From the NCBI GenBank assembly GCA_036004405.1, contig DASYRM010000197.1:1-61252 (forward strand): a stretch of 61,252 nucleotides of DNA, given 5' to 3'. The notes below the pieces were generated by a model. The model had not been told where the DNA came from. It worked only from the letters and a program-made list of their open reading frames with translations, and made no database searches. Shown piece after piece: positions 33,557 to 41,087 of this stretch (within the stretch, counting starts at the first letter, position 1; each line of letters opens with the position of its first letter). The translations under genes and the position numbers were made by a program. This DNA comes from DASYRM01 sp036004405. Its GTDB lineage: Bacteria > Acidobacteriota > Vicinamibacteria > Vicinamibacterales > UBA2999.

Positions 33557-34427
33557 TGCGAACGACTGCGATGATGGCGGCCATGATGCGCGGCGCAATC
33601 GCGCCGACGGAGACGAGCAGGCACACCGCCGCGACGATGAGATGATCGATGCGCTCGTGCTTAAGCGGGTCGAGCAGCCGTCCGGCGAAGTAGCCGCCCG
33701 CGAAGCCACCGATGTGCGCGGCGTTGTCGATCATCGCTCCACCCGCTCCACCCAGCAGGAACGAGTAGACGCCGGCGCTGAGCGCATAGGACCACGCCTG
33801 ATTCGAGGCGACTCGGCTGCCCGTGCGTCGCCCGTAATACGCCGCGGCCCCGATGAGCCCGAAGATCGATGCCGACGCCCCGACGGTGTAGTACGAGCCG
33901 AGGTACGGCAGCCACGGTACGTATGCCTTGAGGGCCGAACTCAAAAGGAACCCTGCGATGCCGGCGAGCGTGTAGATGATGACCGTTCGCCCGGCGCCGT
34001 AGAGTTCGGCGATGGAGGGCAGCAGCTGCCACACTCCGATCATGTTGAACAAAACGTGGAGGAGGCTGCCGTGCAGCCAGCCGGCGGTCAGCAGCGTGAG
34101 CCACTGCCCATCCCTGAATACCGGGATCGCGCCGCTTTCGCCGAGGTACTCGAGTACCAGGGGAGACGGCGACATAAGCCCGAAGAGGCCGCCGCTCATC
34201 CCGATCGGTCGGCCCGACAGTGCCCACGACAGGACGTAGATGGCACTGCAGGCGCCGATGATGAAGGGCGTGAACCCGAGGTCGTTGCCGAGCGAACGCA
34301 CCGCCGGCGCCCAGCCCCAGAGGCCCGGGTTGTGGCGGCCGCAGTTGTAACAGGTGGCGTCGTTGACCCCGACGAGCACCCCGCACGAGGTGCAGAGGAC
34401 CGAGCCGGTCCGCTGACGTTTCAGCAC
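33546..34427 (-). CDS. Rhomboid-family intramembrane serine protease with zinc ribbon
   Basis: The 293-aa protein starts with a CxxC...CxxC zinc ribbon (CTSC, CYNC, residues about 12-29). Six to seven membrane helices follow. The active site is the rhomboid dyad: Ser in GASASIFGLIG and His in AAHIGGFAGGYFAG; the oxyanion/loop-1 region WLHGSLLHVLFNM is also present. Such enzymes cut membrane proteins within the bilayer. Start is GTG. It is divergent from ubiX with only 27 nt between start codons. Confidence 0.92.
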   Translation of the reverse strand: MLKRQRTGSVLCTSCGVLVGVNDATCYNCGRHNPGLWGWAPAVRSLGNDLGFTPFIIGACSAIYVLSWALSGRPIGMSGGLFGLMSPSPLVLEYLGESGAIPVFRDGQWLTLLTAGWLHGSLLHVLFNMIGVWQLLPSIAELYGAGRTVIIYTLAGIAGFLLSSALKAYVPWLPYLGSYYTVGASASIFGLIGAAAYYGRRTGSRVASNQAWSYALSAGVYSFLLGGAGGAMIDNAAHIGGFAGGYFAGRLLDPLKHERIDHLIVAAVCLLVSVGAIAPRIMAAIIAVVRNAG

Positions 34428-34454
34428 GTCGTCGATGATAGCCTGTTACTCTCC

Positions 34455-35033
34455 ATGCGCCTGATCGTTGCCCTCAGCGGAGCCACCGGTTCGATCTACG
34501 GCATCCGCCTTCTTGAATGTCTCCGCGACGCCGGCGTCGAGACGCACGCGGTGATCAGCCGCTGGGGCGTGCGGACGCTGCTGCACGAGACCAGCTATTC
34601 GAAGGAGCAGGTGGAGGCGCTGGCCACGCGGGCCTATGCGCCGGGCGACATGGGCGCCGCCATCTCGAGCGGTTCGTTCAAGACCGACGGGATGATCGTG
34701 GCGCCCTGCAGCGCCAAGACGCTGGCGGCGATTGCGCACGGCGTCGGCGACAACCTGATTCACCGCGCCGCCGACGTCATCCTGAAGGAACGGCGCACGC
34801 TGGTGCTCGCCGTGCGTGAGGCTCCGCTCAGCGACATTCACCTCGAGAACATGCTGCGCCTCTCCCGCATGGGCGCGGTGGTGATGCCGCCGGTGCCGGC
34901 GTTCTACACCAAGCCGCAGTCGCTCGACGAGGTGGTGAATCACACCGTGGCGCGGCTGCTCGATCAGTTCGGGATCGAAGTGCCCGGCCTGTCGCGATGG
35001 ACCGGAGACATGGGCACGGGCGGCGAGGACTAG
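34455..35033 (+). CDS. ubiX: Flavin prenyltransferase UbiX
   Basis: The 192-aa protein makes prenylated FMN, the cofactor of UbiD-type decarboxylases, from FMN and dimethylallyl phosphate. Marks are the N-terminal VALSGATGSIYGIRLLE, SGSFKTDGMIVAPCSAKTLAAIAHG and RRTLVLAVREAPLS, with MPPVPAFYTKPQSLDEVVNHTVARLLD at the end. No ubiD is in this window. Its last four bases overlap the converging coiled-coil gene. Confidence 0.95.
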   Translation: MRLIVALSGATGSIYGIRLLECLRDAGVETHAVISRWGVRTLLHETSYSKEQVEALATRAYAPGDMGAAISSGSFKTDGMIVAPCSAKTLAAIAHGVGDNLIHRAADVILKERRTLVLAVREAPLSDIHLENMLRLSRMGAVVMPPVPAFYTKPQSLDEVVNHTVARLLDQFGIEVPGLSRWTGDMGTGGED

Positions 35034-35953
35034 AGCTCCTCGCGCGCCTTCTCGACGGCGCGCTCGGCGTCTTCCACCACTTGCGCGGCATCGGCCGCTT
35101 CCGATGCGGTCTTGCGCGCCGCCTGTCGCGCGGTTTCGGCGGCCGCGCCCGCCTTCTCGAGCCGCGCTTCGAGATCCTTCTTGTCCTTCTCGGCGTCTTT
35201 CAATTTCGCGGCAGCCTTCTTCAGTGCGGCTTCCGCGGTGGCGGCGTCGCGTCTGGCCTCGGTGAGCGCGCGTTCCGCAGCTTTGAGCGCCGCCTGCGCC
35301 GCTTTGCGCCGCTCGGCGTCGCGCGCTTTGGCGTCGGCGCCTGCGATGGCCTTGTGCTTCCCCTTGCCGTTGGCGGCCACGCGCTGGTTGGCGCGAAAGG
35401 CCAGCACGCGCCCGTCGCCAGGGTCGCGCGCCGGCTTGTCGCCGGCCGGCCGCGGGGCCAGCGCGGAAATCGTTTCGAAGCCGGGCGGATCGACATCCGC
35501 GGTCAGACGGCCGGCTGCGGGCGCCCCGTCGAGGAGCCCCTGCGCCGCCAGCCCCTCCAGCGTCATGGTCACGCGGCGCATCACGTCCGGGCTTGGCTGG
35601 TGTCCCGACTCAGACAGGATGGTGGCCGCTTGCCGCGACAGCTCGGTGAGCGTCGCGCGGTGCGTCGTGAGCAGCTCGCGCAGGTTGGTGACATGCCCGG
35701 CGAGCTGCGACGCCTGCGCCTGGCGGAGGCGGGCGCCGGCGGTGAGCAGACGGTCGAAGGCCTCGCGATTGCGCCAGAACAGCTGGTTCACCGCCCAGGC
35801 CGAGACAGGCGGCTTGGCCAGCGACTTCACCGTGGCGGCGGCCTCCTTGTCGCCCGCCTTCTGGAGCTGGGAGGCCAGGGCGTTCCGGGCCGCCGTGAAC
35901 TCGGGAAGCGCCAGCTGAAACAGCGCATCTACCTCGGAATTCTTGCTCGCCAC
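35030..35953 (-). CDS. Conserved hypothetical protein with C-terminal coiled coil
   Basis: The 307-aa protein has two parts. Residues 1-130 are helical with the motif PPVSAWAVNQLFWRNREAFDRLL, a pattern seen in uncharacterised acidobacterial and actinobacterial proteins. A proline/glycine-rich middle is followed by a long Ala/Lys/Glu coiled coil (about 200-307) with heptad-like AKLKDAEKDKKDLEARLEKAG. No catalytic motif or signal peptide is visible. Start GTG, 35953. The 3' end overlaps ubiX by four bases, tail to tail. Function unknown; a scaffold or DNA/envelope-associated role is only a guess. Confidence 0.75.
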   Translation of the reverse strand: MASKNSEVDALFQLALPEFTAARNALASQLQKAGDKEAAATVKSLAKPPVSAWAVNQLFWRNREAFDRLLTAGARLRQAQASQLAGHVTNLRELLTTHRATLTELSRQAATILSESGHQPSPDVMRRVTMTLEGLAAQGLLDGAPAAGRLTADVDPPGFETISALAPRPAGDKPARDPGDGRVLAFRANQRVAANGKGKHKAIAGADAKARDAERRKAAQAALKAAERALTEARRDAATAEAALKKAAAKLKDAEKDKKDLEARLEKAGAAAETARQAARKTASEAADAAQVVEDAERAVEKAREEL

Positions 35954-36114
35954 GAGTGACCTAGTCTGTCACACCCCCTTCGTAGACTGTCCTCACGGGG
36001 CGATACGAATCGGCCCGGTAGCGCATCAAAGAACGAAACAGACACGGCGTCCGGCCCAAGGCGAGGCCGGCAAACATGGCCGTTCTACAGACCGGCCGCT
36101 ATAGGGAGACAGTC

Positions 36115-36504
36115 ATGGCTCAGCTTCAGGCGCTTCGGCAGGCGGAATCGGAACAGCAGCTGGCCCTGCAGGGCCTGCGGTGGCCGGCGGCGCGTCCGGC
36201 GGCGCGTGCCCGCGTCGACGCGCGAAACCGGCACACGCCGCTCTGCGCCGGTTGCCGCGCCAAGGAAGCGCGCTACGGGTTCCGCGCCGACGGCGTCGAG
36301 GCGGGCACCGAGGACCGGCCGCGCACGCTTTGCTTCGACTGTTTCCGGATCGAAATCGACCGCCGCCGTCGCGTGGCCGAGCAGCTGGCGCGGGGCTGGA
36401 ACGCGGCCCAGGTCGGGTTGCCGCTCGAGGACACGCTCAACGAGCTGTCGCTCCGCCGGCGCCGGGCCCAGATTGCCGCCCGCCACGCGCTGAATCTGTC
36501 GTAG
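36115..36504 (+). CDS. Small protein with paired CxxC motifs (putative zinc ribbon)
   Basis: The 129-aa protein has CAGC and CFDC separated by about 28 residues, the spacing of a treble-clef or zinc ribbon. A basic C-terminal part follows (FRIEIDRRRRVAEQLARGW, LRRRRAQIAARHA). It has no named family that I recognise. GGGAG lies seven bases before the ATG. The stop codon TAG is part of the GTAG of a truncated REP-like element, so the last residues may have been set by that insertion. Confidence 0.65.
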   Translation: MAQLQALRQAESEQQLALQGLRWPAARPAARARVDARNRHTPLCAGCRAKEARYGFRADGVEAGTEDRPRTLCFDCFRIEIDRRRRVAEQLARGWNAAQVGLPLEDTLNELSLRRRRAQIAARHALNLS

Positions 36505-36543
36505 GCGGCCCGTGATTTCGTAGGGGCCGCCTTCAGGCGGCCC
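36499..36543. repeat. REP-like palindrome plus truncated copy
   Basis: A short form (TCGTAGGCGGCCCGT, 36499-36513) lacks the left arm and loop. A full copy follows: GTAG (36520-36523), GGGCCGCC, TTCA (36532-36535), GGCGGCCC ending 36543. The pair separates two convergent genes. Confidence 0.7.
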
Positions 36544-36562
36544 GTGGCCCGGGCGACACCTC

Positions 36563-37942
36563 TCATTGCGCCCCGCGGAACGTCTCGGCCGCACCGGGCG
36601 CGGTGAACTCGAGCGAGCGGCCAGCCGCGCGCCCGCTCACCGTGTAACGCCCCTGCAGCTGCAGGAAGTGGACGTTGTTCGCGAGCGGACCCTGCGCCAT
36701 CTTCGTCGTCACGGCGGACGTGACGTCGAAGCGCAGCGTGAGGTCGAGTCCGCTCCCGAGCGCGCGCACGGTGATCGCCGTCGGGCGGCCGTCGGGGGTA
36801 TTGGTCTCTTCGATCTTCACGTTGGTGGCAAACCCCAGCGGACCGTCCGGGCCCAGCACGCCCACGAACCCGGGCAGCCGCTCACGATCGGCGGCGTCCT
36901 CGGGCGGGAACACGCGGCCGTACACGACGGACACGCCCTCGTGCTGGGCCTGTCCCCACTGCCACGACACGCCTTTCCAGAAGCCCCAGTTGTGATCGTG
37001 ATAGCCGGTGCCGTCGAGCGACAGCGTCTGGCCGCCGACCGTGAGCGATCCCGAGAGCGCCCCCGACATCACCGGCACGACGTAGCCGGTGCGCCAGCCC
37101 TTGACGCCGAGCATCTCGATCGGCGGCACGAGGCGGCCGGGCGATCCCTCGAGCGTCACGTCGCCGATCGCGCGCGCGCCATCCGGCCCGGCCAGATCGA
37201 TGTGCACGAGGTAGCGCTGTCCCTCGAGCCGCACCGAGCTCGTGCCGATTGTCAGGTCGGGTGCGCGCGAAACCTCGGCGTCGGTCAGCAGCGCGCTCGT
37301 GCCGTAGTTCTCGGTGCGGTCGCCTCGCTGCAGCTGCAGCCGGACGCCGGCCGCGCGGCGCCCATCGGGCGTGCGCGGCCCGACGAGAAACGTCAGGTAG
37401 AAGCGAGCGTCGGCGCCGCGGCCGTTGAAATAGAGCCACTCCGCCCACGAGTCGGCCCACGCCGGCGCGTCGGCCACGGGGTGGAACCGGTCGATCTCGC
37501 GCAGCGCCGCCGCCGGCGAGCTGCGCGTCCACGCGCGGTCGGCTTCGGTGTCGGTCCACGCGTCGATACCGCTCGTCTCGCGATCGCCGAGCGCGCGTTC
37601 GAGGCTGGGCACCCCCCCGCGCCCGGCCACGCGGATGCGCCTGCCGCCGCTGGTCAAATAGAGGTCCGCGGTCTGCGTCGGCGCTGCGGTGGCAATGCGC
37701 GAGCGGAGCGCCTCGGCCTGCAGCGTGCCGGAGAGCAGCAGCGAGGCGGGGATCTGGCGTCCGACGCGGATGACCACGTCGCCACCGCCCACGAGATCTG
37801 GCGACTGCGCCTGCTGCAGGACGATCTGCGCCACGCCAAGCAGGATGGCCATCACGGCCACGCCGGCGCCGAAGCCGACGGACAAGACCGCGCTGCGCAC
37901 GGGGTGCGCGGTGAGCGAGCGGAAGGCCAGGCGGCCGATCAT
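36563..37942 (-). CDS. AttH/CrtC-type lipocalin protein with FtsX-like N-terminal membrane segment
   Basis: The 459-aa protein starts like a MacB/FtsX permease (FRSLTAHPVRSAVLSVGFGAGVAVMAILLG, one membrane helix). It then switches to a large soluble part with the lipocalin-like pattern of AttH and hydroxyneurosporene-synthase proteins: EWLYFNGRGADARFYLTF near 170, GTGYHDHNWGFWKGVSWQWGQ near 320, and a second beta domain to the end. In AttEFGH-type operons an ABC ATPase, two permeases and AttH occur together; the same set is here, with AttH tethered by the permease-like helix. The start overlaps the ATPase stop (ATGA). Role in lipid or hydrophobic-molecule export is inferred. Confidence 0.75.
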   Translation of the reverse strand: MIGRLAFRSLTAHPVRSAVLSVGFGAGVAVMAILLGVAQIVLQQAQSPDLVGGGDVVIRVGRQIPASLLLSGTLQAEALRSRIATAAPTQTADLYLTSGGRRIRVAGRGGVPSLERALGDRETSGIDAWTDTEADRAWTRSSPAAALREIDRFHPVADAPAWADSWAEWLYFNGRGADARFYLTFLVGPRTPDGRRAAGVRLQLQRGDRTENYGTSALLTDAEVSRAPDLTIGTSSVRLEGQRYLVHIDLAGPDGARAIGDVTLEGSPGRLVPPIEMLGVKGWRTGYVVPVMSGALSGSLTVGGQTLSLDGTGYHDHNWGFWKGVSWQWGQAQHEGVSVVYGRVFPPEDAADRERLPGFVGVLGPDGPLGFATNVKIEETNTPDGRPTAITVRALGSGLDLTLRFDVTSAVTTKMAQGPLANNVHFLQLQGRYTVSGRAAGRSLEFTAPGAAETFRGAQ

Positions 37943-38616
37943 TGCGTGGCCTCGCTGTCCATGCGGCCATCGCGCATCGTCAGCACCCGTCGCGCGCGGG
38001 ATGCGAGCGCGTGGTCGTGCGTCACGATCACCATGGCGGTGCCGTCGGCGTTCACGCGGTCGAGCAGCGCGGCCACGTGCTCGCCGGTGGCCTGGTCCAG
38101 CTCACCGGTGGGCTCGTCGGCCAGGAGCAGGCGCGGGCGGTTGGCCAGCGCGCGGGCAATGGCCACCCGCTGCATCTCGCCGCCGGAAAGCTGCGACGGG
38201 CGGTGGTCGGCGCGCGACGACAGGCCCACGTAGTCGAGCAGCTCGCGTGTACGCTGGCGGCGTTCGGCCGCCGCCACGCCGGCCTCGGACATCGGCAGCT
38301 CCACGTTCTCGGCCGCGCTGAGCATCGGCAGCAGGAAGAAGCGCTGGAAGACGAACCCGATCGAGCGCAGCCGCAGCAGGCTCCGCTCGCGGTCCGAGAG
38401 CGTGGTGACGTCGTGCCCCTCGAACAGCAGCGTGCCCCCGGTGGGCGTATCCACGCAGCCCAGCATGTGGAGGAGCGTGGACTTGCCGCACCCCGACGGG
38501 CCACGCACGGCAATGTGATCGCCCGCCGTGATGTCGAGCGACACGTCGCGGACCGCGGCCACCGGCCCCGCCGGCATCGTAAACACCCGGCTCACATGCG
38601 AGGCCGAGACGATCAT
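37939..38616 (-). CDS. ABC transporter ATPase, MacB/LolD type
   Basis: The 225-aa ATPase has Walker A GPSGCGKST, the Q-loop in FVFQRFFLLPMLSAAENVELP, signature LSGGEMQRVAIARAL, Walker B LLLADEPTGELD and the H-loop VTHDHALA. The ENVELPM segment and DEPTGELD are usual for LolD/MacB/FtsE-type ATPases that work with FtsX-like permeases in mechanotransmission rather than ordinary transport. It sits 10 nt after one permease and overlaps the AttH-like gene. Confidence 0.94.
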   Translation of the reverse strand: MIVSASHVSRVFTMPAGPVAAVRDVSLDITAGDHIAVRGPSGCGKSTLLHMLGCVDTPTGGTLLFEGHDVTTLSDRERSLLRLRSIGFVFQRFFLLPMLSAAENVELPMSEAGVAAAERRQRTRELLDYVGLSSRADHRPSQLSGGEMQRVAIARALANRPRLLLADEPTGELDQATGEHVAALLDRVNADGTAMVIVTHDHALASRARRVLTMRDGRMDSEATQ

Positions 38617-38626
38617 GCCGGCACCG

Positions 38627-39793
38627 TCACGAGAGCACCTCGTTGCGCAGCGTTGCGGCAATCGGCAGCCGCGCCACGATCTGCATCGGGTAGAGCGCGG
38701 CGGCCACCGCGGTCACGGCGAGCAGCGTCGCGTGCAGGCCGAGCGTCGTGGGCTCGAGCACGAAGAAGTACATCTCTCCGGGAATCCCCGGCATCGTCTT
38801 GAGGATGCTGTCGAGCCCGCGGGCGAGCGCGGCACCCAGCGGCAGCGAGATGAGGCCGCCCAGCCCCACGATGAGGACCGACTCGCACAGGACGTCGGCC
38901 ACCACGCGCCGGCGCGAGAAGCCCAGCGCCCGGAGCGCCGCAATCTCGCCCAGCCGCTGGTTGACCGACACCGTCAGGAGCACCGTGATCAGCAGCAGCG
39001 CAAAGGCCAGCGTGACCGCGGAGAGCACCGACGATATCTGACGGAAGTAGGTGAAGCCGTTGCGCTGCAGGCGGCCAATCACCTGCTCGTTGGTAGCGAC
39101 GTTGACGCGCGGTTGCGCGGCGCGGATGGCCGCCGCCGTCGCGTCCACTTCGTCGAGCGCGCTCACCAGGATGATGTCGGATTCGTCGGTGCGACTCGCA
39201 CACGCCGCGTCGAGCACGTCCATGCCGCCGCCGGCGGTGGGATCGCCCACCAGCTCGAAAGGAAACTCGGCGATGCCGACGACGCGGAGGCGCGCCGGCG
39301 GCAACACCTCGTCGCGCGAGGCGCAGCGCGCGCGCACGACGAGCTCGCTGCCGGCGGTCACGCGCATCGCGGTGGCCAGCGCCTGACTGACGACCACCTC
39401 GCCATCCCCGGCCGGGTCGCGACCCGACAGCAGCGTCCATGGACGCGTGTCGCCCTGCACACCCTCGAGCGTCAAGGCCACCGGGCCGTCGGCCTCGGCT
39501 TCCACGAACCGGATGGCGAGTACCGTCCCCACTTGCGGCAGCTGCCGGATCGCGGCCATCGTGGCCCGAGTGTCGCGCATGCGGTCGCCGACGCGGCGGA
39601 GGTCGCCGGAGGCGGTGACGCGGATGTCGAACCCCGTGCGCTCCAGCAGGTCGCGCATCGACACGATCAGGCCGTCCGACAGCATCAGCATGTCGAAGAG
39701 CAGCGCGCCGACGGCTGCCACCCCGAGCACGCCGAGCGTCGCGCGGGCGGGCTGGCGCACCAGGCCGCGCCACGCAAAGAGGAGCGCCCTCAT
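38627..39793 (-). CDS. FtsX-like ABC transporter permease
   Basis: The 388-aa protein has an N-terminal membrane helix (ARATLGVLGVAAVGALLFDMLML), a large periplasmic MacB_PCD-like domain (residues about 45-250) and three C-terminal helices with the FtsX signature VNQRLGEIAALRALGFSRRRV. The ATG at 39793 overlaps the stop of the upstream permease (ATGA). With its neighbours it forms the two membrane subunits of the operon's ABC system. Confidence 0.9.
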   Translation of the reverse strand: MRALLFAWRGLVRQPARATLGVLGVAAVGALLFDMLMLSDGLIVSMRDLLERTGFDIRVTASGDLRRVGDRMRDTRATMAAIRQLPQVGTVLAIRFVEAEADGPVALTLEGVQGDTRPWTLLSGRDPAGDGEVVVSQALATAMRVTAGSELVVRARCASRDEVLPPARLRVVGIAEFPFELVGDPTAGGGMDVLDAACASRTDESDIILVSALDEVDATAAAIRAAQPRVNVATNEQVIGRLQRNGFTYFRQISSVLSAVTLAFALLLITVLLTVSVNQRLGEIAALRALGFSRRRVVADVLCESVLIVGLGGLISLPLGAALARGLDSILKTMPGIPGEMYFFVLEPTTLGLHATLLAVTAVAAALYPMQIVARLPIAATLRNEVLS

Positions 39794-40686
39794 CGGCGAG
39801 CCAGCCGCAGCGCGTTGCGCCGCAGAAGCAGCCACGAGGCGACGACCGTGGCCGAGACGCCGAGCGGAATGGCGATGAGGACGCACGTCACCGCCACCGA
39901 CGGGGTGACCTGGACGAAGAGCAGCGCCGTGTCGTAGCGCCACTGGAAGAACCGGTTGATGACGCCCTCCGAGACCAGCGACAGGGCGAGACCAAAGACC
40001 GACCCTGCGCCGGCGACCAGCACCCCTTCGATCAGCACCTGCACCAGCACACGGCTCGTCGGCAGCCCGATCAACCGCAGCACGCCCACCGTCTCGCGGC
40101 GCTCGTCCACGAGCATCACGGTGAGCGCCACCAGGAACACCGTGGAGGCGATGATCGTGACGAGGGCAATCGCCAGGTGAAAGCGCTCGAGCACGCGAAA
40201 GGGCCCCGCGGCCGCGCCGGCCTCGGTCGTCGGCCGTGCCGCCAGCCCCGGAAGTCGCGCGTTGACGTCGCGCGAGAACGCCAGGGCGTCGGCGCCTGGC
40301 GTGAGGCGGATGTTGATGGCGTCCACCGACTCGGCGCCTTTGGGCGCATCAGCCGGACTGGTGAGCGCGAGCACGTCGGGCAGATGCAGGCGCAGGGCGT
40401 AAATCGCGTTGCCGAGGCGCGACGGGTCGGGTGTGGGCTCGTAGATCCCGGCCACCCGGAAGTCGCGCGCCCGCGATCCGTCGGGCGGCGCTACTTGTAC
40501 CACCGCGCCCACCGAAAGGTTCAGCGCCTCGGCAGCCTGGCGCGAGACGAGCACGGTCGGCAGACCCGCCGCCGGTTGCGCCGCGGCCGGTGCCGGCAGG
40601 GTCGCTCCCAGCAGCGCGACGATGACGGCGACGGCCCACGCCGCCGCGCGCGATGGGCCCCCTCGCGCGCTCCGGCGAGGCGTCAA
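39790..40686 (-). CDS. FtsX-like ABC transporter permease, second subunit
   Basis: The 298-aa protein has an N-terminal hydrophobic segment (AAAWAVAVIVALLGATLPAPAAA) that could be an anchor or a signal peptide. A periplasmic region and three C-terminal helices follow, with the FtsX motif VDERRETVGVLRLIGLPTSRVLVQ. Compared with usual permeases the first helix and early periplasmic domain are short. The most likely start is TTG at 40686, inside the EVE stop (TTGA); a longer frame upstream overlaps the EVE gene and looks spurious. Confidence 0.75.
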   Translation of the reverse strand: MTPRRSARGGPSRAAAWAVAVIVALLGATLPAPAAAQPAAGLPTVLVSRQAAEALNLSVGAVVQVAPPDGSRARDFRVAGIYEPTPDPSRLGNAIYALRLHLPDVLALTSPADAPKGAESVDAINIRLTPGADALAFSRDVNARLPGLAARPTTEAGAAAGPFRVLERFHLAIALVTIIASTVFLVALTVMLVDERRETVGVLRLIGLPTSRVLVQVLIEGVLVAGAGSVFGLALSLVSEGVINRFFQWRYDTALLFVQVTPSVAVTCVLIAIPLGVSATVVASWLLLRRNALRLARR

Positions 40687-41087
40687 CGGCTCATCTTCTC
40701 GATGCGATGCCACTCGTCGTCGGTGACCGGCATCACCGAGAGGCGGGGTATGCGGGTGAGGGGAAAGGACGCAAAGGCCGGCACCGCCTTGATCTCGGCC
40801 AGCGTCACGGGACGGCTGAGCGCCGCCACCGGCACGATGTCCACCACGTAGGCCTTGCCCGTCTTGTCCGCCGGATCGGGGTAGGCGTCGCTTGCCGCCT
40901 TGGCAATCGCCACGACGGCCTTTTCCTTGCCGGTGTGATAGTAGAAAACGCGATCGCCGCGGCGGATGGACCGCAGGTGCTTCTGGGCGACCGGGTTCTT
41001 CACGCCGGCCCACACCGTCTTGCCGTCCCGCTCCAGTTGGCCGTAGCCGTAGTGATCGGGTTCCTCTTTGACCAGCCACTGCGCCAT
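40683..41087 (-). CDS. EVE domain protein (THYN1-like)
   Basis: The 134-aa protein is one EVE domain: MAQWLVKEEPDHYGYGQLERDG, WAGVKNPVAQKHLRSIRRGDRVFYYHTGKEKAVVAIA and DPADKTGKAYVVDI. EVE domains are PUA-like and some bind modified bases in DNA or RNA. The gene leads the ABC-transporter operon by a four-base overlap, although a functional link is not obvious. The ATG at 41087 is exactly 6 nt after a perfect TATAAT and lacks a Shine-Dalgarno. Confidence 0.92.
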   Translation of the reverse strand: MAQWLVKEEPDHYGYGQLERDGKTVWAGVKNPVAQKHLRSIRRGDRVFYYHTGKEKAVVAIAKAASDAYPDPADKTGKAYVVDIVPVAALSRPVTLAEIKAVPAFASFPLTRIPRLSVMPVTDDEWHRIEKMSR

